This document shows, one piece after another, positions 8,130 through 17,291 of a stretch of DNA of 64,000 nucleotides. The notes beneath the pieces are model-generated. The model did no database searches and was not told the origin of the DNA. It saw only the letters and a program-made list of their open reading frames with translations. Origin of the DNA: Clostridium carboxidivorans P7. GTDB taxonomy: Bacteria > Bacillota > Clostridia > Clostridiales > Clostridiaceae. Position numbers and translations under genes: made by a program. Every line of letters starts with the position of its first letter. The first letter of the stretch is position 1. The stretch covers positions 1,302,001 to 1,366,000 of the forward strand of contig NZ_CP011803.1 of the NCBI RefSeq assembly GCF_001038625.1, given 5' to 3'.

Positions 8130-11126
8130 ATGAAAACATATAGTGTACTAAATGATGTAATATTTTTAGATATAGAAACTACACATACGGATAATAAAGT
8201 TATAAGGATATGTGCTGTTAAAATAAAAAATAATGAGATTTCAAGGTTTTCAAGCTTGGTTAATCCTGATAAATTAGTAGAATTAAGTGATTCTCAGCTT
8301 TTAAGAGGAATTACACAAAAGGAACTGGATAGTTCTTGTAACCTTAAGGAAGTGCTTAATAAACTACAAACTTTTATTGAACAAATTCCATTGGTTTGTT
8401 TTGATGTAACTTTTAAAGAAAAGCTTTTTAATATACATAATGAATTTTTAGATATAATAGAACTTCTTGCAATCCTTTTTCCAGAGCTTAGATCCTTTGA
8501 ACTTCAATATTTATTAAAGAAGTTTATTCCTGATTACAAGAAAGATAATTACACAGAATTCAGTTATGTAGAAGACATAATACTTATGGCTAATTATGCT
8601 ATAAGCCATTTTTATTATGAAAATGGTTATTCACTTCCTATGAGCATTACAGAACTGGAAAAGTGGAATTGGTATAAGCATATTACAAAGGTAAATATGG
8701 AGGATGTAAAATGCTTTATAGAAAATAAAGCTGTTGAATTTGAAGAGAAAGCTAATGAACCATATCCTGTTTTTGCACTGAAGGATTATGAAAAACTTTT
8801 TGAGCATAAAGAAATATGGAGAAGAAATGGGAGAAGTTATACCCTAAGACCACAACAGAGGGATGCATCAAAATTTATAAGAGAAGGATTGGAAAAAGGT
8901 AAAATTACCATAATGGAAGCACCAACTGGACTTGGAAAAAGTATGGCATATTTACTTCCAGCAGCTATATATACGCATCTCAAGCAGCAGAAAGTTATTA
9001 TATCTACTAATACAAAGGGATTACAAAATCAGCTGGTTGATAAGGATATTCCTAATCTTTTAGAAGCATTAAATTTGAAAAGGGATGTAAGCTATACTCT
9101 GATAAAAGGGAAAAGTAATTACCTCTGTTTTGACAGGTTTGGTGATATAGAATATCCTGTGGATATGAAAACTCTCGTTGGATATGTCTATTTAAAAAGA
9201 CTAATGATGGAAAAGGGTATTGGAGAAATAGAGGAAATAAGTCCTGCTATAATGGAAAAGTTTAATTTAGGTTTCTTGATAAATCAGTGTAATTGTGATT
9301 CGGAACTTTGTGATGTGGGAGCTTGTAGATATAAAGATCGATGTTATTATGCAGCAAAGGTTGAAGCACTTAAGGAAGCTCAACTCATTGTGGTAAATCA
9401 TTCTTTATTGTTAAAGTGGCCATATAAGAGTATAGTTCCTCTTGAAAATATTGTAGTGGATGAAGCACATAATCTCACTCAAGAAGCCTATGATGCTTTT
9501 GAAAATGCTTTAGTTTCTTATGAGTTTGAAAAGTATCTTAAGGAAATATATAATAGCCCGGAAAAAAGCGGATATCTGTATTATTTATCAAGGAGAGCCA
9601 AAAAGGATACTTTGCCTTTAAGCGAAGTAGAATCCTGCATAGAGCAGTGTATAAGACAAATGGCAAATATTAAAGCTTCCTTTGAAAACTATATAACTCA
9701 AAGTGGAATAAGTAAGGATTATAATATAAAGGATCATTTAAATATAAACAATGCTAAAATGTCATTTATAATAAGATATTTAGAGTATCTTAAAGAAGAT
9801 TTAAGCAGTTTGAACATAAGCTTGGAGAAGGCAGTTTCTGTTTTAAAGGATATATCTAATCTTCAAAAAGATAAAAGGCTTAAAATATTAATGGAAAAAG
9901 TAGAAGGAATAAATAGTTATAGCAGACTTTTAGAAGCTGTGATAAATCAAAGTGAAGAAGGATATTGTTTTTATTTTGAAGTAGATAAATTTTTTAAATG
10001 GTGGAAAATATCCAGTATTCCTTTAGATGTATCTGGTGCTTTTTATGAAAAAGTTCTAAGCAGTGTTAAGAGTTGTCTTTTTATATCTGCAACATTAAGT
10101 ACAGATAGTGGTTATAATAGTTTGAGAAATACTCTAGGAATAAACATTGCAAAGTCCCAAAATAAAGAAATAGTAGAGGTTCCGCCTATAAAGCCTGTGT
10201 TTGATTATAAAGGTAAAAGTGTAATATATGCTATGGAGAATATTGATCCTAACGATATAGGTGCTTTTTCAGAAGAAATGAAAAAATTTGTTATAAAGCT
10301 TTTACATAATGTTGAAGGAAATATTATTATTCTATTTACCAGTAGAAAAAGGCTTGATGCCTTTAAAGAAGAAGCTACAGAAAGTTTAAGAACTTTAGGA
10401 ATAAAGGTTGTATATGGTAAAAAGGACATAGAAAAATTGAAATCCAGGGATGAAAGATATATTCTACTAGGGTCAAAGGGATATTTTGAAGGAATAGATA
10501 TTCCAGGAGATGCCATGACTACAGTGATTTTAGATAAAGTTCCTAATATCAATAGTAAGGAACCTTTTTATAAATCCTTAATAGAAAATCAAGTTGAAAG
10601 AGGAAAAAACTATTGGCAGGCTTATGCAAAGGTTAATTTTCCAATTGTGTCCATAGACTTAAAACAGATTTATGGAAGAATTATAAGAACTGAATATGAT
10701 TATGGTGACTTATTTATTATGAGCAAGTTTGACAGCGTTAATCCTACAGTAAAAAAGCTTGAAAGTCAGCTTCATGATGTTTCTATTATAAGAAAAAATG
10801 AAAATGAAATTTTTAGAGATTTAAATATTAGGGTGGCAAGGTGGAAGCAAATAAATCTTTATAAGATAATGAAGGAAGTTAAGCCTTCTTTGAAAAAAAC
10901 TATTTTGGAGAAAAAAATGCTTAAAAATAGCATGTCACTAAAAGAAATTGAGGAGATTATAAATGAATTTATGTCTTTAGAGTATAGAAAAAGAAATTTG
11001 AAATATGACGTAAATATTTACTTAGCTAGTGGATTGAATATTTATATTGATGATAAAGTGCTAAAATTAAATACAACAAATAGAGAAAAAATAACTCAAT
11101 ATTTTAATGATATTATAAAAGTTTAA
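8130..11126 (+). CDS. dinG: DinG-type ATP-dependent helicase with N-terminal exonuclease-like domain
   Basis: A 998-residue protein. Residues 1-160 resemble a DnaQ-type exonuclease: FLDIETT (D14, E16) is kept, but the third motif lacks the usual His-x4-Asp and reads YVEDI, so nuclease activity is uncertain. The helicase part has Walker A APTGLGKS (264-271), a cysteine cluster (C387/C389, C394, C399, C405) fitting an XPD-like iron-sulfur domain, DEAH at 444-447, the SATL motif and a C-terminal QIYGRIIR motif. It is expected to unwind 5'-tailed DNA or RNA-DNA hybrids in repair. AAGGAG precedes the ATG, 28 bases after the kinase gene. Confidence 0.88.
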   Translation: MKTYSVLNDVIFLDIETTHTDNKVIRICAVKIKNNEISRFSSLVNPDKLVELSDSQLLRGITQKELDSSCNLKEVLNKLQTFIEQIPLVCFDVTFKEKLFNIHNEFLDIIELLAILFPELRSFELQYLLKKFIPDYKKDNYTEFSYVEDIILMANYAISHFYYENGYSLPMSITELEKWNWYKHITKVNMEDVKCFIENKAVEFEEKANEPYPVFALKDYEKLFEHKEIWRRNGRSYTLRPQQRDASKFIREGLEKGKITIMEAPTGLGKSMAYLLPAAIYTHLKQQKVIISTNTKGLQNQLVDKDIPNLLEALNLKRDVSYTLIKGKSNYLCFDRFGDIEYPVDMKTLVGYVYLKRLMMEKGIGEIEEISPAIMEKFNLGFLINQCNCDSELCDVGACRYKDRCYYAAKVEALKEAQLIVVNHSLLLKWPYKSIVPLENIVVDEAHNLTQEAYDAFENALVSYEFEKYLKEIYNSPEKSGYLYYLSRRAKKDTLPLSEVESCIEQCIRQMANIKASFENYITQSGISKDYNIKDHLNINNAKMSFIIRYLEYLKEDLSSLNISLEKAVSVLKDISNLQKDKRLKILMEKVEGINSYSRLLEAVINQSEEGYCFYFEVDKFFKWWKISSIPLDVSGAFYEKVLSSVKSCLFISATLSTDSGYNSLRNTLGINIAKSQNKEIVEVPPIKPVFDYKGKSVIYAMENIDPNDIGAFSEEMKKFVIKLLHNVEGNIIILFTSRKRLDAFKEEATESLRTLGIKVVYGKKDIEKLKSRDERYILLGSKGYFEGIDIPGDAMTTVILDKVPNINSKEPFYKSLIENQVERGKNYWQAYAKVNFPIVSIDLKQIYGRIIRTEYDYGDLFIMSKFDSVNPTVKKLESQLHDVSIIRKNENEIFRDLNIRVARWKQINLYKIMKEVKPSLKKTILEKKMLKNSMSLKEIEEIINEFMSLEYRKRNLKYDVNIYLASGLNIYIDDKVLKLNTTNREKITQYFNDIIKV

Positions 11127-11160
11127 GGAGAAGGAAAAGTTAACCTTCTCTTTTCTATTT
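11127..11160 (+). terminator. Intrinsic terminator after the helicase gene
   Basis: GAGAAGG (11128-11134) pairs with CCTTCTC (11144-11150), followed by a T-rich run. Confidence 0.75.
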
Positions 11161-11224
11161 AGTGGAATTTAAAACTTTAGTATTTATAAGTATGTATATC
11201 AATCGTAAAAATGGAAATACTTTC

Positions 11225-11281
11225 TTGACAGGTTTGGATTACAATGGTAATATTAAATTATTAATTACAATTGTAATCCAA
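11225..11281 (+). promoter_or_regulatory. Promoter with two BlaI/CopY-like operators
   Basis: TTGACA (11225-11230) and TAATAT (11248-11253) are spaced 17 bases apart. TACAATGGTA (11240-11249) overlaps the -10 region and TACAATTGTA (11266-11275) lies just downstream of the expected start. The second matches the TACANNTGTA consensus of BlaI/MecI/CopY repressors exactly, and the first differs by one base. Together the two sites also form 12-bp inverted arms (11234-11245 and 11270-11281). This predicts tight repression of the following gene; no repressor of that family is encoded in the window. Confidence 0.65.
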
Positions 11282-11311
11282 GTTAAAAATAAATAGTTCA
11301 GGAGGTAAAGT

Positions 11312-12592
11312 ATGTTAGAAAGTATTAAAAAACTGAGTTTAAAAAAGAAGATACTTTTTTTTATTGTCATTATAATAGGAGCATTTTTAATATTTGCTTT
11401 CAATTTTCCACTAGGCCAATATACTGATTATAAGGTAAATGGAAATACTGGAATAGCTAGGGTGCCTAAGGCTTTAGGTTATGGAAGAGGAAAGCTTAAA
11501 AAGCTTCCTAAATATGATGAAAACTCAGAAAAAGGTTGGCAGGTAGATTTAAGAAGTTATGACTTATCAGAACTTAATGTTAAGGATAATTTAAAAGATT
11601 TAATGCATGCAGATTTTGATAATAAGACAAAATGGCCTTCTGATATGCCAAAAGGGTTTGATACTCAAGCAATTATGGAAATGGGAAAGAATCCAGGGTT
11701 AAATATAAGAAAGCTTCATGAAAAAGGAATAACTGGAAAGGGAGTAGATATAGCTATTATTGATCAAACTCTTTTAACTGATCATGAAGAATATAAAGAC
11801 AGATTAAAGTTTTATGAAGAAATTCATAATCCTAAAGAAAACAGTGCACAGATGCATGGACCAGCAGTTGCATCAATTGCAGTAGGTAAGAATGTAGGAG
11901 TTGCACCAGAGGCAGATTTATACTACATTGCTGAAACTCATGGAAAATTTACTTTAAGCAGCATGTTAGGTGACTTTCCTTATGATTTTAAATATTTAGC
12001 TCAATCTATAGATAGAATTATAGAAATAAATAAAACTCTGCCTAAAGAAAAAAAGATAAGAGTTATTTCTATGTCAATAGGTTGGAGTGAAAATCAAAAA
12101 GGGTATAAAGAGGTGGATGAAGCAGTAAAAAGAGCTAAAAATGAAGGGATATTAGTGGTTTCTACAAGCTTTGACAAGTATTATGGAGTAGATTTTTGGG
12201 GACTTGGAAGGGATGATATGAAAAATCCAGATGATTTTAAAAGTTATGAACCAGGAATGTTCTGGGAGAGTATGTTTTTTAAAGACAATAAAAAATTTGA
12301 TATAGAAAAGAATTTTATGGTACCAATGGACAGCAGGTGTACTGCATCTCCTACTGGAAAATCAGATTATGTATTTTACAAACAGGGTGGACTTAGTTGG
12401 ACAGTTCCTTATGTGGCAGGTTTATATAGTTTATGCTGTCAGGTAAATCCCAATATAACTCCAGAAAAGTTTTTGAAAGCAGTGATGGATACAGGGGATG
12501 TGGTTCAAATTGATAAACAGGGTAAACAATATAAATTAGGTAAAATAGTAAATCCAGAAAAGCTTGTGGAAAAGGTGTCTTTACAAAAATAA
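11312..12592 (+). CDS. Membrane-anchored subtilisin-like (S8) peptidase homologue
   Basis: A 426-residue protein with an uncleaved-looking N-terminal helix (residues 13-33), so the catalytic part should face outward on the membrane. An S8 fold is supported by the Asp motif AIIDQTLL (D151), the His motif MHGPAVASIAVG (H182) and the Ser motif GGLSWTVPYVAG (S362), all in the right order. The usual oxyanion Asn (AAAGN) is not visible: the matching strand reads LVVSTSFDKYYG. It may therefore be a weak or specialised protease. AGGAGG precedes the ATG. The promoter carries two repressor-type operators. Confidence 0.8.
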   Translation: MLESIKKLSLKKKILFFIVIIIGAFLIFAFNFPLGQYTDYKVNGNTGIARVPKALGYGRGKLKKLPKYDENSEKGWQVDLRSYDLSELNVKDNLKDLMHADFDNKTKWPSDMPKGFDTQAIMEMGKNPGLNIRKLHEKGITGKGVDIAIIDQTLLTDHEEYKDRLKFYEEIHNPKENSAQMHGPAVASIAVGKNVGVAPEADLYYIAETHGKFTLSSMLGDFPYDFKYLAQSIDRIIEINKTLPKEKKIRVISMSIGWSENQKGYKEVDEAVKRAKNEGILVVSTSFDKYYGVDFWGLGRDDMKNPDDFKSYEPGMFWESMFFKDNKKFDIEKNFMVPMDSRCTASPTGKSDYVFYKQGGLSWTVPYVAGLYSLCCQVNPNITPEKFLKAVMDTGDVVQIDKQGKQYKLGKIVNPEKLVEKVSLQK

Positions 12593-12717
12593 AATGAATC
12601 ATTATATTAAAGTCTTATAGAAAAAGTTTGATCTATTGGTATTTAGTATGGTTATAGAAAAATTATTATTGTAATGATAGAATTCAACTAAGGACATAAA
12701 TTAAGGAGTTGATATCA

Positions 12718-13770
12718 TTGATTAAAGAAGAAATGACACCAAAAGAAAGAGTACAAGCTTTTTCTAAAGGAGAAGAAATTGATAGAATAGTATGTGTTCC
12801 TGATATGGGAGTTACCATGACACCTTTTATTGGAGTTAAAGCTAGTGAATATTATCATTCAGCACAACTTATGGCGGATCTAGAAATAGCTTTATTTAAA
12901 AGACTTCGCCATGATGGTGCAAGTATATCAACTAGTCTTAGAGGAGTTGCTGAAGCTATGGGAGCCAAAATAGGATATCCTGATCACGGCATCTCCTATC
13001 TGATAGAGCCAGCAATTAAATCTGTAGAGGAAATAGAATCTCTTAAAATTATTGATCCTTTAAAAGATGGTAATTTGCCAGTTTTAATTGAAGCTATAAA
13101 ACTCACTAAAAATGCACTTATGGATGAAGTAGATGTTGGGGCTGCTATGTCAGGACCTTTTAGTGTTGCGGCTTCAGTAGTTGGAACAGAAAATCTATTA
13201 AAATGGATAATTAAGTGCCCTGAAAAGGTTCATACTTTAATGGATATAATAGCAGAATGTAATAATAGATATATAGACGAAGTGTCTAAGTTAGGTGTAT
13301 CTATTGGATTTGCAGATCCAGTTTCATCTACTAGTCTTATAAGTCCAAAACAATTTAGAGAGTTTTCATTACCTTCTCTTAAGAAAAATATTGATAGAAT
13401 AAAAGAAAAAACAGGAAGTTCTCCTGCAATACATATCTGTGGCAAAAGCAAGGGTATCTGGGAAGATGTTGTAAATGCAGGTATTTCTAATTTTAGTATC
13501 GATAATTACGAAGATTTAGAAGAAGCTAAAAAAATAATGGGAGACAGAGTGGTTATTACGGGAAATGTTCCACCAGTTGAGGTTATGTATGAAGGAACAA
13601 AAGAAGATATTTTTAACTCAGTTAAAGAATGTATCAGAAAAGGACATGATTCTAAAAAAGGTTACATTTTGAGCACAGGCTGCCAAATTCCAATGAATAC
13701 ACCAATAGAAAAAGTTGAAATGTTTATGGAAGCTGGAAAAACCTATGGAAAATACCCTTTAAAATTATAA
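12718..13770 (+). CDS. Uroporphyrinogen decarboxylase-family protein, MtaA/CmuA-like methyltransferase
   Basis: A protein of about 350 residues of the UroD superfamily. The motif HICGKSKGIW and a downstream STGCQIP give the His-x-Cys...Cys zinc-ligand set of corrinoid:coenzyme M type methyltransferases (MtaA, MtbA, CmuA). In heme-making UroD these are absent. It probably transfers a methyl group from or to a methylated corrinoid protein. TTG at 12718 is chosen as start because AAGGAG is at 12703-12708. No corrinoid protein or activating ATPase gene adjoins it, so the partner is elsewhere. Confidence 0.8.
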   Translation: MIKEEMTPKERVQAFSKGEEIDRIVCVPDMGVTMTPFIGVKASEYYHSAQLMADLEIALFKRLRHDGASISTSLRGVAEAMGAKIGYPDHGISYLIEPAIKSVEEIESLKIIDPLKDGNLPVLIEAIKLTKNALMDEVDVGAAMSGPFSVAASVVGTENLLKWIIKCPEKVHTLMDIIAECNNRYIDEVSKLGVSIGFADPVSSTSLISPKQFREFSLPSLKKNIDRIKEKTGSSPAIHICGKSKGIWEDVVNAGISNFSIDNYEDLEEAKKIMGDRVVITGNVPPVEVMYEGTKEDIFNSVKECIRKGHDSKKGYILSTGCQIPMNTPIEKVEMFMEAGKTYGKYPLKL

Positions 13771-13866
13771 ATTAAGAAAACTTAACATTATGGATATTAG
13801 TTAAATATTTTGTTATAATACCCTAGATGATAAAGTGATTTTACAAAGGAAGAGAAGTTATGAAAT

Positions 13867-14658
13867 ATGAGATTAGATAAATTTTTAGCAGAATCATCTG
13901 TTGGAAGAAGGAAAATTGTTAGGATTTATATCAAAGAAGGTTTGATTGAAGTAAATGGAGAAGTTATAACAGAACCTTCAATGGACATTAACGAAAACTC
14001 TGATGTCATTAAGTATCTTGGTAAAGTAGTTTCTTATACTGGAAAAGTGTATTATATGTTTAATAAACCGGCTGGATGCATTACTGCAAGAAAGGATAAA
14101 GATCACAGAACAGTATTTGATTTTTTTGATGATGATAAAATGAATGGAGTATTTCATGTTGGAAGATTAGATAAAGATACAGAAGGGTTATTGTTACTTA
14201 CCAATGATGGTGAATTTGAACATAAATTAATGCATCCACAAGAACATATCGAAAAAACTTATTTTTTTTGGGCTTTAGGTTCTTTAGACGAGGAAAATAG
14301 GAAGCAATTAGAGCAAGGAATTTACATAGGAAAAGGTGAAATACTAACAAAACCTGCAAAAATAGAAGTACATAGATGTGGAATGTATAAAGACTTTAAA
14401 CATGAAATGCCTATTGACAATTTAAACAATATAGATTCAAACCAGTATAATCAGCCAGTTGTCTCTGGATATCTTACTATTACAGAGGGACGCAACCATC
14501 AAGTAAAGCGTATGTTAAAGGCAGCAGGTTGTTATGTGGTATATTTAAAAAGGGTTTCTATCGGAGGATTAATGTTAGACGAATCAATGGAAAAAGGTCG
14601 GTATCGACTCTTGACAGAAGTGGAAATTAAAAAGCTAGGTATTGGAAGAGTAATTTAG
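13867..14658 (+). CDS. rRNA pseudouridine synthase, RsuA/RluB family
   Basis: A 263-residue enzyme with an N-terminal S4 RNA-binding domain (about residues 1-60) and the RsuA/RluB/RluE/RluF catalytic domain. The signature GRLDKDTEGLLLLTNDGEF carries the nucleophilic Asp at 102, and a second conserved stretch reads ITEGRNHQVKRML near residue 210. It converts a specific uridine in ribosomal RNA to pseudouridine; I cannot tell whether the target is in 16S or 23S RNA. AAGGAAGAG upstream supports the ATG at 13867. A shared terminator separates it from the convergent gene pair. Confidence 0.9.
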   Translation: MRLDKFLAESSVGRRKIVRIYIKEGLIEVNGEVITEPSMDINENSDVIKYLGKVVSYTGKVYYMFNKPAGCITARKDKDHRTVFDFFDDDKMNGVFHVGRLDKDTEGLLLLTNDGEFEHKLMHPQEHIEKTYFFWALGSLDEENRKQLEQGIYIGKGEILTKPAKIEVHRCGMYKDFKHEMPIDNLNNIDSNQYNQPVVSGYLTITEGRNHQVKRMLKAAGCYVVYLKRVSIGGLMLDESMEKGRYRLLTEVEIKKLGIGRVI

Positions 14659-14670
14659 GCATCTTCAAAT

Positions 14671-14719
14671 AAATAACAAGTCAATATGCTAGTCTATTTT
14701 ACATCTTGACTTGTTATTT
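14671..14719. terminator. Bidirectional terminator
   Basis: A 14-bp stem (14671-14684 with 14706-14719) lies between convergent genes. It is flanked by T-rich sequence on the plus strand and A-rich sequence on the other side. Confidence 0.75.
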
Positions 14720-14771
14720 GTTTTTGGATACCTTAAATAAAAATACGCATGAATATCATCCATTTCTTTTA

Positions 14772-15506
14772 TTATCTGAGTTCTGTAAGGTGAGACCAAT
14801 ATCTTTTAGGCATATAGTGGCTGCGTAGTTTTAGATTTTCACGTTCTTTTATATTAACAGAGTTATAAAAAGTTTTCCAAAGAGCTTCAAATTCTCCATC
14901 TGGTGAAGAGAAAATTTTAGAATCTTCTCTTTTAAATTCAGTTATAAGTGCTTTTTCTCTATTATATATGATTGCCAAATTCCTTTTTAAATCATGAATT
15001 ATAAAGTTTTGGTCAGAAAATCTTATTGTAAAATGATTAAGTATTAAAGGTAAAATGTTATGATCAGGTTCTATGGAAGCATAAAAGCTTAAGGGTGCTA
15101 TTTCTTTAAATCTTACAAATCCAGTGAACATATGAGCTTCATGGGTAACCTTTTTAGTATATTTATCAACTAAAATTATAATATCATTATTTTTAGCTAA
15201 GTTAATATTTGTACCATATTTATAGCAAAGCTTAAGATATTTCAAAGCAATAGAGCTAGAATCTGGAATTCCGCAAAGATATAAGTAGTATATATTTGTT
15301 AAAATTTCAGTATTTAGTTTTTCTACAATACTTTTATAAACTCTATTGAACTTATCATATTCAGTGGTAATATTTAAAACCTCATTGAGAAATGAGGAGG
15401 TATAGTCACTTGATTTTGTTATAATACAATCTTCTTTGCAGCTGTAAGCATAAAAAATGGCAGTAAGCAAACCTTCAAAAGTGTTATCATATATGTATTC
15501 TTTCAC
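14772..15506 (-). CDS. TIGR03915-type putative DNA repair/modification protein
   Basis: A 244-residue protein that by length, start (YIYDNTFEGLLTAIFYAYS) and C terminus (SHYMPKRYWSHLTEL) fits the TIGR03915/DUF4130 family. That family almost always lies beside a radical SAM protein, as here, and the two genes are only 11 bases apart. Its biochemical role is unknown; a DNA repair or modification role is proposed for the pair from the helix-hairpin-helix region in the partner. A GGAGGTTTTA ribosome site precedes the ATG at 15506. It is the second gene of a two-gene operon. Confidence 0.82.
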   Translation of the reverse strand: MKEYIYDNTFEGLLTAIFYAYSCKEDCIITKSSDYTSSFLNEVLNITTEYDKFNRVYKSIVEKLNTEILTNIYYLYLCGIPDSSSIALKYLKLCYKYGTNINLAKNNDIIILVDKYTKKVTHEAHMFTGFVRFKEIAPLSFYASIEPDHNILPLILNHFTIRFSDQNFIIHDLKRNLAIIYNREKALITEFKREDSKIFSSPDGEFEALWKTFYNSVNIKERENLKLRSHYMPKRYWSHLTELR

Positions 15507-15517
15507 ACTAAAACCTC

Positions 15518-16864
15518 CTATAGTTCACCAGTAATTGAAGTGGATTTATCGTTTAATAAAAGCAATTTATTATTATTTGAAATACCTTTAGGAGCAATTA
15601 AATTACTTATATTGTTGTCAAAAAAGCTTAGTTGATGAGCACCTTCATCTATTGAATTCAAATCAAATTTGGGAGTAAGAGCTTTTCTAATGCGCATATC
15701 ATCAAAGGCTACAGAACCATAATATTTACCTTTGCAGGTAATGAAATATTGAGCTCTTTTCATAACTATACCGAGCTTTTTTAGATCATGAAAATCTAAT
15801 GAGCTAATTTTACGAGCACTTATTATTTTATATGCACCACGTACTCCAATACCAGGTATTCTTATAAGAGTATTGTAAGGAGCTCTATTTATTTCAACAG
15901 GAAATAGGTGAATATTATTTAAAGCATAGGTTGTTTTTGGATCAAGATTAATGTCAAAGTTGGGATTTTTTTCGTTTAGTAATTCCTTTGCTTTAAAGCC
16001 ATAAACTCTTAACAGCCAATCACCTTGATATAGTCTATGTTCTCTAAGAGTAGGGGGAGTCTTAATTTCAGGAAGATTTTTGCTGTTATTAACAGGAACA
16101 TATGCTGAATAATAGACTCTTCTTAAATCAAATTTATTATATAGGCTTTCCGTTAGATTTAGTATGTTTAAATCATTTTCTTTTGTGGCTCCAACAATAA
16201 GCTGAGTACTTTGACCACCAGGCACAAATATAGGTGATTTTTTGTATTTCATGCGTTCATATTTATTTACAACAATATTATTCTTAATATCACCCATAGG
16301 CTTTAAAATATCATCTTTATTTTTTTCAGGAGCTAATAATTTAAGTGATTTTGATGAAGGCAGTTCTATATTTACACTCATTCTGTCAACAAGGGAGCCA
16401 GCCTTTTTTATAAGTTCTTCATCAGCTCCAGGAATTGCTTTTAGATGAATATAACCTCTAAAGTTATGTTCATTTCTCAATTTATCAACAACTATTGTAA
16501 GGAGTTCCATAGTGAAATTAGCATTTTTTATAATTGAAGAACTTAAGAATAAGCCTTCTATATAGTTACGTCTGTAAAAATTCATTGTTAAATTTACAAT
16601 TTCGTCAGCAGTAAAAGAAGCTCTCTCAATATCATTAGATCTTCTATTGATACAATAAGAACAATCATATATGCAATAATTTGTTAAAAGTATTTTTAGA
16701 AGGGATATACATCGTCCATCTGGAGTAAAGCTGTGACATATGCCACTTCTATCTACAGAGCCAATATTACCTTTCTTTGAACTTCTATTTGAGCCAGAAG
16801 ATGAACAAGACACATCATATTTAGCTGCAGAAGATAAGATTCTTAACTTTTCATCTATTTCCAT
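15518..16864 (-). CDS. Radical SAM protein, TIGR03916 family (putative DNA modification/repair)
   Basis: A 448-residue protein with the radical SAM cluster motif C64-x3-C68-x2-C71 (NYCIYDCSYC), preceded by two further cysteines at 43 and 52. Near residue 340 a helix-hairpin-helix-like segment (IRIPGIGVRGAYKI) suggests nucleic acid binding. These features identify the TIGR03916 family, found with TIGR03915. It should cleave S-adenosylmethionine reductively at a 4Fe-4S cluster; the substrate is unknown. The ATG at 16864 follows a GGTGATGA site. It forms an operon with the gene at 14772. Confidence 0.87.
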   Translation of the reverse strand: MEIDEKLRILSSAAKYDVSCSSSGSNRSSKKGNIGSVDRSGICHSFTPDGRCISLLKILLTNYCIYDCSYCINRRSNDIERASFTADEIVNLTMNFYRRNYIEGLFLSSSIIKNANFTMELLTIVVDKLRNEHNFRGYIHLKAIPGADEELIKKAGSLVDRMSVNIELPSSKSLKLLAPEKNKDDILKPMGDIKNNIVVNKYERMKYKKSPIFVPGGQSTQLIVGATKENDLNILNLTESLYNKFDLRRVYYSAYVPVNNSKNLPEIKTPPTLREHRLYQGDWLLRVYGFKAKELLNEKNPNFDINLDPKTTYALNNIHLFPVEINRAPYNTLIRIPGIGVRGAYKIISARKISSLDFHDLKKLGIVMKRAQYFITCKGKYYGSVAFDDMRIRKALTPKFDLNSIDEGAHQLSFFDNNISNLIAPKGISNNNKLLLLNDKSTSITGEL

Positions 16865-16990
16865 ACTTCATCACCAATCTTTGTATTTTTATGAATTTAT
16901 TATAACTCATTTTTTATCAGAGAACAAGTGTTCGCAATAAAGATGATTTAGAAAAATGTATATATGATGAATTTGTATAATAAAAAAATA

Positions 16991-17018
16991 TTGACATTTG
17001 TTTAAAAAGTGGTATTAT
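16991..17018 (+). promoter_or_regulatory. Promoter of the glutamine synthetase leader
   Basis: TTGACA (16991-16996) and TATTAT (17013-17018) with a 16-base spacer. About 270 bases of untranslated leader would follow before the glnA start codon. Confidence 0.6.
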
Positions 17019-17051
17019 ATTTCTAATAGTATAAATTAAATAAGAAAATGA

Positions 17052-17195
17052 ATTTTTAATAATAGTTGATTAAAAATAGTTCTTGAAGGTTATGTTTACT
17101 ATTTAGATGAATATAAAAATAAATAATTGATAAGGCAACGGTGTCTTAAGAAAGAAAAAATTATAATTTTTTCTTTCTTAGTGGCACCTTTTTTT
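17052..17195 (+). promoter_or_regulatory. ANTAR-type antitermination leader with intrinsic terminator
   Basis: Hairpin 1 (17052-17077) has a 9-bp stem with an eight-base loop whose inner six bases read ATAGTT. Hairpin 2 (17131-17148) has a 6-bp stem with hexaloop AACGGT. Both loops keep A at position 1 and G at position 4, the recognition pattern of ANTAR-domain antiterminators. The 3' half of hairpin 2 is also the 5' arm of a long terminator stem (17140-17188) followed by seven T. The two structures are mutually exclusive, so a protein holding hairpin 2 would allow read-through into glnA. Hairpin 1 is less certain because of its distance and weak loop closure. Confidence 0.65.
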
Positions 17196-17291
17196 ATTAT
17201 ATGAAACAAGTAAAAGCATTACTTAAGTTCTGTTTTTAAAAAAATATTATGTATAGAGTCATTTATCTATTATTTGTAGGAGGTAGTATTT

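Noticed and set aside
12718-13770. Heme-pathway uroporphyrinogen decarboxylase
   Set aside because: The His-x-Cys...Cys zinc set points to the corrinoid methyltransferase branch, and no other heme genes are nearby.
16242-16448. Plus-strand open frames inside the radical SAM gene
   Set aside because: They lie antisense to a well-supported gene, lack ribosome sites and show no domain features. The same reasoning was applied to all other antisense frames inside good genes.
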